NCBI GenBank assembly: GCA_037962975.1
Contig: CM075672.1
Coordinates: 55,126,501 to 55,190,500, forward strand
Source: Clitoria ternatea
Lineage: Eukaryota > Streptophyta > Magnoliopsida > Fabales > Fabaceae
DNA length: 64,000 nt
Direction of reading: 5' to 3'
Of the stretch, positions 45,981 through 57,837 are shown in pieces. Each line of letters opens with the position of its first letter. Position 1 is the first letter of the stretch. The notes below the pieces were generated by a model, which was not told the origin of the DNA, made no database searches, and was given only the letters and a program-made list of their open reading frames with translations. Position numbers and translations under genes: made by a program.

Positions 45981-46948
45981 GGAAGACAATTGAATTTGCA
46001 AGTCGTCCCAAACCAGTGAAGCAATTCCATTGGTTTCTTCCTCCTCCTTCTCTTAACATTGCAATTTCTCTCTTGGTCACTTAATTGGCATATTCCTCTT
46101 GATTGTTTATTTAAGAGTTAGAGAGAAAATATTTTGAGTGAGCTTAAATTTGTACATCCTCTCTTTGAGAGTTATTATTTTTGAGAGCTTCAAATTGTAA
46201 ATCTACTCTAGTGAGAGAGTTATCATTGTAACCATTAAAACAACAAAATCCCTTAGAGGTTTGGGTTGAGGGTTCAACCTTGTAATTGTGAGATTGAGAG
46301 ATTAGGTGGGGTACCCTTATACTTGTGAGAATTGGGTTCTTGAGTGTGGGACACTAGGAAGCCGCGATTGCTCAAAGTTGTATCTCTAATCTCTAATAGT
46401 GGAAATCCTTCAAGTGGGTTGCTTGAAGGCGAGACGTACACCGGGGTGGTGGAACTCGTTATATCAGTTTACAAATTCTCTCTTCCTTTAAACTCCTTTA
46501 TCATTGTGAATTTAATTTGCATGCCAAAATATTTATGTTTAATTTATTTGGTAAATTGCTAAAATTAAATCCTTGAATTAATTGACTTAAATATTATTGG
46601 ATTTAATTATTGTATAAGGGAGTTGAATAATATTGTTAATAACTTGGTAAATTATTCATGCATAATTAATTAGAAATTGTTTAAGTTAAACTTTTATTGA
46701 ATTAATTATTGCATGCTAAGTATTTCAAAAATTGCTTAAACTAATAACTTACCTTATTTATCAAAAACAATTCTTGAACATTGTATCTTCAACTCAAATT
46801 ATCTTAGTATGATATGTGCTTTATAATTATCTCTTTTACTTTGTATCATTTGTGTACTACTAACCGTTTTGAAAGGGATTCCGTATGAAAATTTGAAATA
46901 CTCAATTCACCCCCCCTCTTGGGTATCGAGGCCTTGGGTAACAATCCC

Positions 46949-49747
46949 CGCCATTAAAAATTTAATTGGTCATGTAAGTGCCGCTGGAGTTGTTTGAGAA
47001 TATTGTGCATCATAGAAGGAATTATCGATTGGACGATTCAACGTATTTTCTCTTACTAAGTTACAAAATGTAATGTTATTTTTTAGAAAATATAATGAAG
47101 GAGTTAAATAAAGAAATTAAATTTTTAGAAGGTTACTCAAAATGATATATTTGAGAAGTGTTTTAAAGATTAAGTGAAAAGAGAACATGTAAGTTAATTA
47201 ATTAAATTGAACTTTTACTTGTGAGGACTTTTTCAAAATTTTGGTATGAAGGCCCAATAAAGTTTCATAAGTAAAATAAAAAATAAAAAAATGGAGTTTT
47301 AGTGTTAGAAATTATAAAAGAATTTTAGTAACCACATTTAGTGACCACTTTTAGTGACCACTTAGAAGGAAATAAATGGTAGCCTTAGAAATTTAAGAAA
47401 AGAGATGGATTTAAGAAAAAGAGATATAATTAAAAAGAATGGAATATGAGATTAATTATTCTAGTAGATTAAAGATACTTAGAACAAAGAAATAACGATC
47501 TAGAATTTTAAAATTTGACTAAGGTTCTAAAAAGAATCCTAATAAATTAATAGGATTATTTACTTAAATTCAGTTTAGAATTTGAAACCTTTAAAAGGGG
47601 GTATACTAGTTTTTTTAAACTCACAAATAAAACAAATAGAACTCATTGAATCAATTAGCAAACTTTCGGTGACTAAACAACATTAGGCCAATTTAAGATA
47701 TCTCAAACTGAATAGGTTTCTAAATAGTAAGCGGGTAATTGAAAAATTTAAAGAGATTAATCATAGTTAAATAAATCAATTCATTAGTCACTACAGAAAG
47801 GAATTATCGAATCTAGTAAAATCACGTTTAAGAAAGATATTACTATTGAGATGTAAGAGATTAAATTTGGACAAAAGGAGTCCTATCCCGAAATACTAAG
47901 AAAAGGTTTTATAACTAAATCTCAGACTTATCGTAAAAAAGAAACTAGACTTATTAATTAAATAGTAATTTTTAGTAATTAAGGAATAGTAGACTTAGTT
48001 GTGATATTAAGATCAAGGTAGTACATAGATTGCTAAACAACTAATGGACACTCATAAAGGGAATAAATTTAGTTAATCAAAAGAACGTAGTTAAGGGAAT
48101 AAGTTAGTTAATGTAGTTAAAAATAATAAAGTAAGAGTTACACAATTTGATAATCTTAAGTTGAAGAAGAATATCACTAAAGTGCTACGAGAACGTAAAG
48201 GATTAATGACTCGTTTAGTGACCAAGAAAAATGAGTTATTCAAATAAATAAAGCCCAACTAGATTGATAAAATAGAATAGACAATAAGGTCACTTGAAAA
48301 TAGCCTAGGAATTCATAATTGGACATTAGGGAATGAAATAACAAAATAAATCAATTCTAAAAGAACATGAATAGTTCAAGAGAACCCAAATCTCTCAAGA
48401 AGCAACCTAAACTTATGTATAACTTAAAACTCTAGTAATAATCCAACATAAAGGTTAGCACGTCAAATTTAAAACCAATAAATATGTCGTTCTCATCATG
48501 CTCATAAGCAGTAAAATTCAAGGCACTCGTTGTTGTACATGTCATGGTGTTCTTGTATAATTATTGATGTGGTAAGTTGATGAATGTTTAAGTAAAGTTT
48601 CTCATGAGTATGATGTCTTGGATAATGTGATACATTTAAATGGTTGTTGATGTATGATTATGAATGTGTTGATTGGGTGGAATATTTCACAAATATATTA
48701 TGCTGATGTATGTTGTGTGACGCATAGATAACTAGATAAGAAAAATTATGAATAAGAGATATGGAAGATGTTATTGGTAGAGGTCCCGAAATAATCAAAA
48801 TATGAAAGTATGTGAGACTCAGATCTGAGATAAAATATGGGCGTTGAAGCGCCAATATACACAAATTATTGAGAAAGTGTAAAACCTCACTTCATTCCTA
48901 AGTGTCAAGCACATTACTAAAATAAAGAAAATGAGAAACTTTGGTTACATGGAGTAAAGAAAAGAACTCGACATTAGGAATGGAGGGGAGTCATTTGGGG
49001 GACCCTACCGAGGAGAGCTCTTGTCGCTCTAGTTGGGCAGGGGATATAAGGGTGACGGATTAAGCATAGGATTGATGAGATTGTTGACGAGGAGATAGGC
49101 CCACATGCATCATGATGACCAATAAAAAGAATGGAAATAACAAAAAGAACACATGTATTGCATCATTGTACTGTGATTGTGACTATTTATTACTTAAGTA
49201 TGACTTTGTAGAACTTAATAGTCCTGAGAGATGAATGGGAAAATGGGGATAATTAACTAAGATAAAAAGTGGTGAAATAACTTAAAATATAACGTAGGAA
49301 CCCCAAAAAGAGTAGGTGGGACTCGATCTTGGATTATTTATGTTGTATATGGGCAGGTCTTGATGAGACATCTTCCTGATTGTTGTGGAGGTGAAGACTC
49401 ACCTTTACAGCTATTTTTTTAGACTTCTAGGTTGGACCATACACTACAAAGGATCATACAGACTTCACATCGAGGATCACGCGAGCTCTTCTGGGACCGA
49501 GGACGGGAAGATTAGGATAAATTATTTTTATTTTCATTTATAGGAGCCTACGTGCCCCTTCACTTTCAGTATGTATAGTTACTATTACGACCATGTATTA
49601 TGTATGATACGTCGTATATAAGGTGTATATGTTCAACCAAGTTTCCTTGTACAAAAAAACTTCCACATTTTTCTAAAACTCGTAACCTCTGAGTTGACCA
49701 AGACAATCTAGTAGAAGGGATTGTCCTAGTTAACCAAGGGTGTTACA
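46949..49747 (+). other. Region H, right part: LTR-like sequence ending at 49747, no gene
   Basis: Continuation of 37311-38664 after Copia1. It is AT-rich with no coding potential seen. Near 48985 it shares GGACCCTACCGA with region G (about 62023). ACTCACCTTTACAG and a T-run ending AG at 49422 resemble the acceptor-like motif of the gypsy LTRs. GGGTGTTACA at 49738-49747 is a plausible LTR end. Confidence 0.45.
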
Positions 49748-50204
49748 TACGTCGTATATCATCGTGCGTGCGGGGGTGGGCAAATCATCATATTTACACA
49801 TAAAACCGATATTTCAGCCCAAACTCATTTGCGCGCAAGCCCACCTCCTTTCTATCTTGTTTACCACCACATATCCCGTTTCTATATATAAAGCCTAAGA
49901 AGAGTTGAAAGCCAAGCAATGTGAGAATAAAAACTTTTGAAATATAAACAAAATTTCTAACAATCCTCCACATATCTCAAAGGTTTTTTTTTAAAAAAAA
50001 TTAGGTTTACATCATAGTGCAAATGCATCAGATCTGGTGTCTTCTAGACTATGAACCAGACCCTAGACAGATAAACTTAACTTATAGTGAATTGATAAAG
50101 CAAAGCTTCTATGAACCAAAATCACTTTAATGTTAGATAGCAGTCTACCTATCGCATTACACTTCCTGACTCTTTTTGTTGTTTTTTTTATTTTACGTAA
50201 AAAG
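49748..50204 (-). mobile_element. Fragment K: probable 3' end of a small copia element
   Basis: On the minus strand TGTTAGAAATTTTG starts at 49962, directly after a purine-rich ATATGTGGAGGAT, the layout of a polypurine tract followed by an LTR. The LTR-like part (49748-49962) has a TATA-like TTTATATATAG near 49880 and is cut off by region H. The internal side (49963-50204) shows no recognisable protein. The call rests on end motifs only. Confidence 0.4.
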
Positions 50205-50940
50205 TGTAACAGCCCTAATTTTTAGGATAGGAACTCAGACCCTCAGGGCTTCGGAAGGTATCCTGTTAAGCTTTTTGAGGAAAGCTTGAGGCTTTGGCCT
50301 GCCCCTTGAGTTGCTCAAATGTAAGGAAATGGTGAGAGACAAACCCAATTAAGATGCTAAGCGTAACATGTAAGGATACCGAGAGAGTATGAGTAGTGAG
50401 AAACCCAACTCAGAGAAATACAAAGATTTAAAGGAAAGATTAAGACATATAATGATAGTAAGAGAAGAGCTGAGATAAGAGAATAATATTGGAAATAATA
50501 TTACACTGTTTAATTAGAGATGATATATTGATTTAATATTAATTAATATTTGATAATGATAATCTTCTTTGATTAAGTATTAATTAGTTCATAATATTCA
50601 TAATATCTTCTTACTAATAATATTTAATAAACATAATACTTAATATTTAATTTAATATTTGATTAATATTTATTTATTTCAAAAATATATAATTATATGA
50701 TAATAATATTTAATAGTAAAATAGTTATCTTTGCTTATAAATAAAATATAATATTAGAGGGAGTAATTAGAAGACCCTGAGGGTAGTCAAGAATTGACTA
50801 TCTGGTCCCATATCTATTACCTATATAATAAACTAGTTAAGCTAGTATCATCGTTCACGTAAAACGAAAAAAAATCAGGTCAGTTCCCGCATACCTGATT
50901 TATTCCGAAAAGGGGCAAGGTTGTTCGTTTATACACTTCA
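50205..50940 (+). other. Region G, left part: start of an LTR-like sequence
   Basis: TGTAACAGCCCTAATTTTTAGG at 50205 resembles gypsy-type LTR starts. The following 735 bases are AT-rich with no gene, up to the Copia2 insertion site. They continue at 59617. Confidence 0.5.
50936..50940. other. Target-site duplication CTTCA, left copy (Copia2)
   Basis: CTTCA before the LTR at 50941 equals 59612-59616 after the other LTR. Confidence 0.92.
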
Positions 50941-51108
50941 TGTGTTTATATGTTGTTATAGGTTTTGATAATGACAAACAAGCAAAGCAAAATTCAATTA
51001 TGATGATATGTTTCAATCAAGGCATTTACTTCAGTAATTAATCAAGTGACAAATGGTCTTGTTAAAATGCCAAAGGAACAAAAGTTCAAAATAACTTCAA
51101 GAAGCTGG

Positions 51109-51627
51109 CACGCCCGAGCGTGAGGGAAGCTCACTTGAGCGAGAAAGATAATTGTCAAAGCGTGAATCAGGTGCTTGGCACGCCCAAGCGTGAAGGAGCG
51201 TCGCTTGAGCGTGGAACATAACACGCTTGAGCGTGAATAGCATGGTTGAGCGCGAGCGTGAGTGTGGCGTGATATGCCAGGAATCCAAAATCAATAAGTC
51301 ACGCTTGAAGCATGGAACAAAAGACAAGGCACCAGTAGCTCAAAACTACAAGTCACGCTTGAGCGTGAGTTAGGCTCGCTTGAAGCGTGGAACAGAGGAT
51401 GACAACACGCTTGAGCGTGATAACATGGTTGAGCGTGGATTCAAGAATGAGCATCAGGAGCCCAAAATATACATGGCTCGCTTAAGCGTCAACAAACGCT
51501 CGCTTGAGCGTGAAACAAAGCGTGACAGTACGCTTAAGCGTGGACGTGAGCGTGAGCAAGCGTGAAGGAAAAATCAAAGGAAATATGCCTGGTCGCTTAA
51601 GTGTGATTATATTCGCTTGAGTGAGGT
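51109..51627. repeat. CGCYYRRGCG palindrome array, 5' LTR of Copia2
   Basis: About fifteen copies or near copies, including CGCTTGAGCG many times and CGCTTAAGCG. Several sites differ from the 3' LTR copy by single C/T or G/A changes. Confidence 0.88.
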
Positions 51628-52001
51628 TGCTACAGAATTAATCAAAAGCATATGTTTATGATGCAGTTAGTTCCAAAGAAGCAAATTCAAACATCATGCT
51701 ACTCTCAAATGATCAAGCTATGTCACCATGAGTCAGATAAGTTTATTTAATTCAAATGAATTATATGAATTTGTATTTTGAATCTCTGTTGAATGAATGA
51801 CAGCTCTGCATCTCACTTGGACAAACTGAAACACTAAGTTCTGGAACATTCATTTGAATGAGTTACAACCTGGAATAGCAAAATGGAGTCTCAGATCACA
51901 CTTGATGAATAATGCTCCATTAAGCAGACAAAGACAAGTCGCACAACATGATTTATGGATCCATTGGAATATTTTAAGTGAAAATTCCATGTTGCTGGAG
52001 G

Positions 52002-52011
52002 CTATAAATAG
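52002..52011 (+). promoter_or_regulatory. TATA box, 5' LTR of Copia2
   Basis: GGCTATAAATAGAG, followed by a CT-rich leader near 52065-52110. Confidence 0.7.
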
Positions 52012-52883
52012 AGAGGAAGTTGAAGAAGCAAGATACACCAAGCATTTGAAGCATTTCCATTTGCTTTCTTCCTCCTCCATTCTCTTGCTCTTCTACTTAC
52101 TCTCTTTATTCTTGATTGGCATATTTCTTGAAATTATTTTTGAGAGTTAATTTGCGAGAAATTATATTTGTGTACTTAACTTGCATATCCTCTCCTTGAG
52201 AGTTACTATCTTATGTAAGCTTTGAATTGTATATCCACTCTAGTGAGAGAGTTTTCTTGTACACTTAAACACCAAACTTCATAGAAATTTTGGGTTGGGT
52301 TTCAACCTTGTAATTGTGAGATTGAGAGATTGGGTGGAGTGCCCTTGTACTTGTGAGGATTGGATTCTTGAGTGTGGGACACTAGGAAGTTGCAATTTCT
52401 CAAAGTGTATCTCTAATCTACAATAGTGGAAATCCTCTAAGTGGGTTGCTTGGAGGCGAGACGTACACCGGCGTGGTGGAACTCGTATACATCGGTTTGC
52501 AAATCTCTCTTCCCTAAACTCATTTAATTTATGCACTTAACTTGTTTGCTTAATTCATTGCTTCATTAATTGGACTAAGTGCATGATACATTAAGTTGCA
52601 AACTGTTTTTTTAATAACATTGTTGTACTTGGACTTAAGCAACACTCTTGAATCAATCTTTCTAAAGTCCCATAAATTGTTTTGTAACTTAATTGATTCA
52701 CTATCTAAACTCTTTAAGTAGTTATTAGTTTGTCTTGTGTATTATTTGTTGTTACTTGCAATCTAGTTTATTATCTTAAATAAACATAGTAACAAAAGAA
52801 TCAATTTCAAGAGCATTCCAAAGAAAATTTTTAATACTCAATTCACCCCCCTCTTGAGTAATTGAGGCCACTTGGTTAACAAG

Positions 52884-52895
52884 TGGTATCAGAGC
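52884..52895 (+). other. Primer-binding site of Copia2 (tRNA-iMet)
   Basis: TGGTATCAGAGC two bases after the LTR end at 52881. Confidence 0.93.
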
Positions 52896-52937
52896 TTGAC
52901 TCTTGGTAAATCAAGCTTAACGGCTTCAAGAGAACAA

Positions 52938-54608
52938 ATGGCCTCAACCTTATATAACATGTTTCCCGAGGGTGGTGCTACAAATCGACCTCCCGCTTTT
53001 AATGGTGAGGGTTATGCTTTTTGGAAAGAAAGAATGAAAATTTTTGTGCAATCAATGGATTTAAGAGTGTGGAATGCTATTGAAAATGGTCCCTTTATAC
53101 CTATGCATATTGTGGATGATAAACAAGTTGAAAAGCCTATGGACAATTGGTCTAGTGAAGAAGAAAAGAAAGTGCAATATAATTATAAGGCAAAAAATCT
53201 TATTACTTTAGCTTTAGGTCCCGATGAATTCTTTAGAGTAATAACATGTAAAACAGCTAAAGAAATGTGGGACACCCTTCAAATTACTCATGAAGGAACT
53301 AATGATGTTAAATATTCAAAAATTAGCACTTTAACTAGCCAATATGAAAGTTTTAGGATGAATCCTAATGAAGCGATTTTAGATCTTCAAAAAAGGTTTA
53401 CTTTGATCATTAATCATCTCATTACTCTTGGCAAATCTTATTCTAACAAAGAGCTCATTCACAAAGTGTTAAAAAGTCTTACTAGGGAGTGGCAACCTCT
53501 TGTTACGGCCATCAAGCAATCTCCCACTATAAATGAGATGTCTCTTGCAACCTTGTTTGGTAAATTACAAGAACAAGAACAAGAGTTGAAAGATTTAAGA
53601 CAAGCGGAGGAAGAAGAAAAGACATCAAAGAAGAAAGGATTAGCTCTCAAAGCTACTTCAATGGTTGAAGATGAAACCGAGAGTGAAGTTGATGAGGATG
53701 AAGAGCTAAGCCTATTTGTGAAACGGTTTGGAAAGCTAATGAAGAGCAAGCGCTTCCAAAGGAACTTCAAACCTCAAGGTAAGAAATCTAAACTTAAAGA
53801 AAATTCTACTTCACCTACTTGTTTTGAGTGTGGTAAGGAAGGACACTTCAAAATGGATTGTCCAAATCTAAAGAAGAAAAACAAAGAAAGAAAAGAAAGA
53901 AGAAGAGCATATGTTGCATGGGATGAAAACGAGATAACTAGCTCGGATGAATCGGAAAATGAAGAAGCAAACCTTTGTCTCATGGCCAATCATCAAGATG
54001 AAGAAAATGAGGTAAACTTTCATGACTTAGATAAGGATGAATTACTTGATGCTCTTGATGATTTGTATGATAAATTCACAAAAGTCTCTAATAAGCTTAA
54101 ATTATCTAGAAAAACTAGTAATACTCTAGAAATGCATCTCATGGAAGTTTGTAAAGAAAATGAATCTTTAAAAGAAGAATTAGCAAATGTTCAAACATGC
54201 TCTAGGACCAAACCTTGTGAGTTTGTAAAGAAATGTGATATGCTAGAAACCAAGGTTGTAGACCTAAATAGGACACTAGAAAAGTTCACTAATGGAAGAG
54301 ATAATTTGAATATCCTACTTGGGCAACAAAAATGCATGTTTAGTAAAACCGGGTTGGGATATAACCAAGAACATAGCAATCACAAAATGGAAAAACACTA
54401 TAAAAATTTCTTTGTACCTCCAAGCAAATCCTCCTCACCTTTTATGAAATGCAATCATTGTGGTTCCAAAGGACATAGTGCTTATAAGTGTAGCGTTAGA
54501 AAACTAGGACCAAAGGTTTTAAGAAAGGTGTGGGTTCCCAAAGGAACATTTTCACAAACTAACCTACAAGGACCCAACATAAAATGGGTACCAAGCTCTC
54601 TAACTTGA
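52938..54608 (+). CDS. Gag protein of Copia2
   Basis: The ATG at 52938 is chosen because it matches the Gag start in Copia1; the frame is open further upstream through the PBS but lacks an earlier ATG. The product of 556 residues has a copia-type Gag (UBN2-like) domain at about 78-205. A charged linker follows, then a canonical CCHC knuckle at 295-308, an acidic, coiled-coil-prone segment (about 345-460) and a second canonical knuckle at 505-518. It is long for a copia Gag, as is typical of the SIRE clade. It would form the particle and bind RNA. A TGA (54606-54608) and a further in-frame TAG (54618-54620) separate it from protease in the same frame. Confidence 0.92.
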   Translation: MASTLYNMFPEGGATNRPPAFNGEGYAFWKERMKIFVQSMDLRVWNAIENGPFIPMHIVDDKQVEKPMDNWSSEEEKKVQYNYKAKNLITLALGPDEFFRVITCKTAKEMWDTLQITHEGTNDVKYSKISTLTSQYESFRMNPNEAILDLQKRFTLIINHLITLGKSYSNKELIHKVLKSLTREWQPLVTAIKQSPTINEMSLATLFGKLQEQEQELKDLRQAEEEEKTSKKKGLALKATSMVEDETESEVDEDEELSLFVKRFGKLMKSKRFQRNFKPQGKKSKLKENSTSPTCFECGKEGHFKMDCPNLKKKNKERKERRRAYVAWDENEITSSDESENEEANLCLMANHQDEENEVNFHDLDKDELLDALDDLYDKFTKVSNKLKLSRKTSNTLEMHLMEVCKENESLKEELANVQTCSRTKPCEFVKKCDMLETKVVDLNRTLEKFTNGRDNLNILLGQQKCMFSKTGLGYNQEHSNHKMEKHYKNFFVPPSKSSSPFMKCNHCGSKGHSAYKCSVRKLGPKVLRKVWVPKGTFSQTNLQGPNIKWVPSSLT

Positions 54609-54620
54609 ATTGTTTTATAG

Positions 54621-56085
54621 GTATGTTTTAAGGCAAGCAACACCCATTGGTACTTGGATAGTGGGTGTTCCAAACATATGACGGGAGATAAAAGTAAGTT
54701 TATATCACTTACTCCACGAAACAAAGGATTTGTTACTTATGGAGATAACACAAAAGGAAGAATACTTGGAATCGGAAATGTTGGTAAAAATTCTTCCACC
54801 TCCATAAATGATGTGTTATATGTTGAAGGACTAAAACACAACTTGCTTAGTATTAGTCAATTATGTGACAAGGGCTATAAAATTGTTTTTGAATCAAATG
54901 GTTGCATAATTGAAAATAAACTAAACAAGGAGATAAAGTTTGTTGGTCAAAGAGTAGATAACATTTACATGATTAATCTAGATTGCCTTGCTTCAAATGA
55001 TGTACAATGCTTTATAACCAAAGAGGATGAATCATGGCTTTGGCATAGAAGAATCGCTCACATTCATGTAGACCATTTAAATAAACTTGTTTCAAAAGAT
55101 TTAGTTATTGGTTTACCAAAATTGAAATTTGAAAATAAATTTTGTGACGCTTGTCAAAAAGGAAAACAAGTAAAGGTTTCTTTTCAAGCAAAAAATATTG
55201 TTTCAACAACAAGACCTTTACAACTTTTACATATGGATTTATTTGGGCCTTCAAAAATCAAAAGTTGTGGTGGAAACTATTATGGTCTTGTGATTGTGGA
55301 TGATTACTCTAGATATACATGGACATTGTTTCTTACTCATAAACATGAAGCATATCAAGCATTTAAGAAACTTGCCAAGGTCATCCAAAATGAACAAAAT
55401 TTAAAAATAGCATCCATTCGAACAGATCATGGGGGAGAATTTGAAAACCAATCCTTTGAGAAATTTTGTGAAAAGTTTGGCATTGAACATAATTTTTCGG
55501 CTCCAAGAACTCCACAACAAAATGGAGTAGTTGAAAGGAAAAATCGATCTTTAGCGGAGCTTGCAAGAACTATGTTGAATGAAGCTAATATTTCAAAACA
55601 TTTTTGGGCCGATGCGGTGAACACCGCTTGTCATGTTATGAATCGTTGTTTGATAAGGCCTATATTAAAGAAAACCCCCTATGAACTTTATAAAGGACGA
55701 AAACCAAATATTTCTTACTTTCACATTTTTGGATGCAAATGCTTTGTCTTAAACAATGGAAAGGAAAATCTTGGCAAATTTGATGCAAAATCTGATGAAG
55801 CAATTTTTCTAGGTTATTCATCTACTAGTAAAGCATATAGACTCTTTAACAAACGAACCTATACAATTGAAGAGTCCATACATGTTAAATTTGATGAACT
55901 TAACCAAAATCCTCCGAGAAAGGAAGTTGATGATCTTGTAGGTACCTTCCAAGAAATGAACTTGGAAGACAAAGAAGAAGCCAACAATGAAGGAAGTACA
56001 ACTCAACTTGATAAACAACAAAATTGGGTAACCTTAAAGGATCATCCCTTGGACAAAATCATTGGAGAAATAACCAAAGGGGAAC
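54621..56085 (+). CDS. Pol of Copia2: protease and integrase part, truncated
   Basis: The frame is open from just after the TAG at 54618 and is the same frame as gag. Protease LDSGCSKHMTGD starts at 54654. Numbering from there, the integrase zinc-binding residues are H131, H136, C164 and C167, and the catalytic triad is D195, D258 and E294. A linker toward RT ends with DKIIGEITKG near 56080. There the normal sequence breaks: the following bases encode the region just before RNase H in a different frame, so roughly the whole RT core is missing. In the original frame about 24 meaningless codons follow to a stop at 56154-56156. There is no ATG suited to independent initiation, so expression would need readthrough or splicing. 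Integrase itself looks intact. Confidence 0.88.
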
Positions 56086-56884
56086 GTTCATTAGACAAAC
56101 AAAGTATTGTAAAGAACTACTCAAAAGGTTTGAAATGGACAAGGCAAACGAAATAGCAACACCCATGAGTACATCTTGCTATTTAGACAAAGATGAAAAG
56201 GGTAAGAACGTTGAAATAACTAAATACCGAGGTATGATTGGTTCCTTACTTTATTTAACTGCTAGTAGACCCGATATTATGTTTGCGGTATGCATGTGTG
56301 CTAGATATCAAGCATGTCCTAAAGAATCACACTTAACTGCCATAAAAAGAATTTTGAAATATCTTGTGGGTACTCAAAATGTTGGTTTGTGGTATCCCAA
56401 AGGCGTTGAATGTAATCTTTTAGGATATTCTGATTCTGACTTTGCGGGTTGTAAGCTTGATAAAAAAAGTACTAGTGGCACATGTTATTTACTTGGTAGT
56501 TCCCTTGTTTCTTGGCATAGCAAGAAGCAAACAAGTGTTGCATTATCGACGGCTGAGGCAGAATATGTAGCAGCCGGTAGTTGTTGTGCTCAAATTCTTT
56601 GGATGAGACAACAACTTCTTGATTTTGGTATTACCTTGGACAAAGTCCCTATTAAATGTGATAACACTAGTGCAATAAATATTTCTAAGAATCCGGTCAT
56701 GCATTCTAGGACCAAACACATTGAAATAAGACATCACTTCATTAGAGACCATGTTTTGAAAGGAGATTGTGTACTTGAATATGTTGAAACTTCAAAACAA
56801 TTGGCGGACATTTTTACAAAACCCCTTCCAAAAGAACAATTTATAAATATTAGAAGGGAGTTAGGAATTTTGGAAATTTCCTAA
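56083..56884 (+). pseudogene. RNase H end of Copia2 pol, out of frame
   Basis: From about 56083 the frame +2 relative to integrase encodes the RT/RNase H connection (QTKYCKELLKRF) and a complete copia RNase H. Visible landmarks are YRGMIGSLLYLTASRPDI, the DSDFAG motif near 56425, STAEAEYVA near 56550, DNTSAI near 56660, and ADIFTKPL near 56805. It ends with a stop at 56882. RNase H degrades the RNA strand during reverse transcription. Because the RT deletion shifted the frame, it would not be made as part of pol. Confidence 0.88.
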
Positions 56885-57655
56885 TTGATTTATTTTATCA
56901 CACTTTCTTATTCTTTGAACAAAATTTTGCAAATCTTTAAAGATTTCAAACTAATCTTTTCCATAAAATTTTCATTTCCTTGGACATAATACCTTACTTT
57001 GTGATACAATTTTTGAAGAAAATTTATACTCACACTTCCAATAATCAACTCACAAATCACTTGTCTTATTTAAGATCCTATGAAAGTCCCTATTTATTTA
57101 AACATTTTTTTGACACAAAGATAATCTCCTATATATATCATGGATCTCAAAAATAAATGGCAAATGACCTTTGATTTTCTTGACACTCTTGTGCCACAAA
57201 ATCATTGGCAACTTGCAAAATATAAATCCTTGTATAAATCCCTTAGTAACATGACTCTTTAAACTTGCGTAAAAAGACCTAGATGAATCAATTCCCATGA
57301 GACATTATGTGCAAATATGCTTTCGTGATGTATGTTACATTGTCATCTTACCTCAAAAATATATGCATCTACCTTTAAGTCTTTTTGATGATGCCAAAGG
57401 GGGAGAGAAATATATAAGAAAGAGGGGGAGTATGTAAATCATTGTATGTATCCATTGCATAAGAAAGGGGGAGATGATTAAGAGGGGAAGAATTTATTAA
57501 GGGGGAGAGTCTTTATTAAAGGAAAGACCTATTGTGCCTATAATGTCATAAATATATGGTATCAAACTGCATGTCAAAGAGGGAGTCTTTCTTGAAATAT
57601 ATTTGAACTATTGTGATACTAACACCCCAAGAGACAAGCATTTGTTGTCATCATC
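56885..57655 (+). other. Non-coding 3' segment of Copia2
   Basis: 770 bases between pol and the polypurine tract with no env-like frame. From about 57390 it carries repeated purine words (CAAAGGGGGAGAG at 57398, then near 57423, 57465, 57500 and 57577) like those in Copia1. Confidence 0.75.
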
Positions 57656-57669
57656 AAAAAGGGGGAGAA
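57656..57669 (+). other. Polypurine tract of Copia2
   Basis: AAAAAGGGGGAGAA adjoining the 3' LTR start at 57670. It is the last of several similar words. Confidence 0.87.
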
Positions 57670-57837
57670 TGTGTTTATATGTTGTTATAGGTTTTGATAA
57701 TGACAAACAAGCAAAGAAAAATTCAATTATGATGATATGTTTCAATCAAGGCATTTACTTCAGTAATTAATCAAGTGACAAATGGTCTTGTTAAAATGCC
57801 AAAGGAACAAAAGTTCAAAATAACTTCAAGAAGCTGG

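Larger units (their letters stand above)
38665..46943 (+). mobile_element. Copia1: non-autonomous SIRE/Maximus-like Ty1/copia element (gag only)
   Basis: This 8279-bp element has LTRs of 2109 and 2112 bp, an iMet PBS, a polypurine tract and one open gag-like frame, but no protease, integrase, RT or RNase H. The rest of the interior (about 42000-44816) is AT-rich and non-coding. By eye the LTRs differ at roughly 50 sites (about 2.5%), so it is older than Copia2 and B. Its gag and LTRs resemble those of Copia2, so it probably used proteins of such a relative. The arrangement fits the TR-GAG class of non-autonomous elements. Confidence 0.88.
44832..46943 (+). repeat. 3' LTR of Copia1
   Basis: 2112 bp, partner of 38665-40773, ending GGGTAACA. 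Palindrome array at 44950-45490; TATA box at 45971-45980. Confidence 0.92.
50941..52881 (+). repeat. 5' LTR of Copia2
   Basis: TGTGTTTATATG...TGGTTAACA, 1941 bp. Palindrome array 51109-51627, TATA box 52002-52011. LTR edges resemble those of Copia1, so the families are related. Confidence 0.94.

Noticed and set aside
52279..52536. 85-codon frame conserved at 59008-59265
   Set aside because: Both copies lie in the two LTRs of Copia2, antisense to the leader; conservation reflects recent LTR identity.
56885..57655. Env-like gene after pol of Copia2, as in soybean SIRE1
   Set aside because: No frame longer than about 70 codons is present; the stretch is AT-rich with purine words only.
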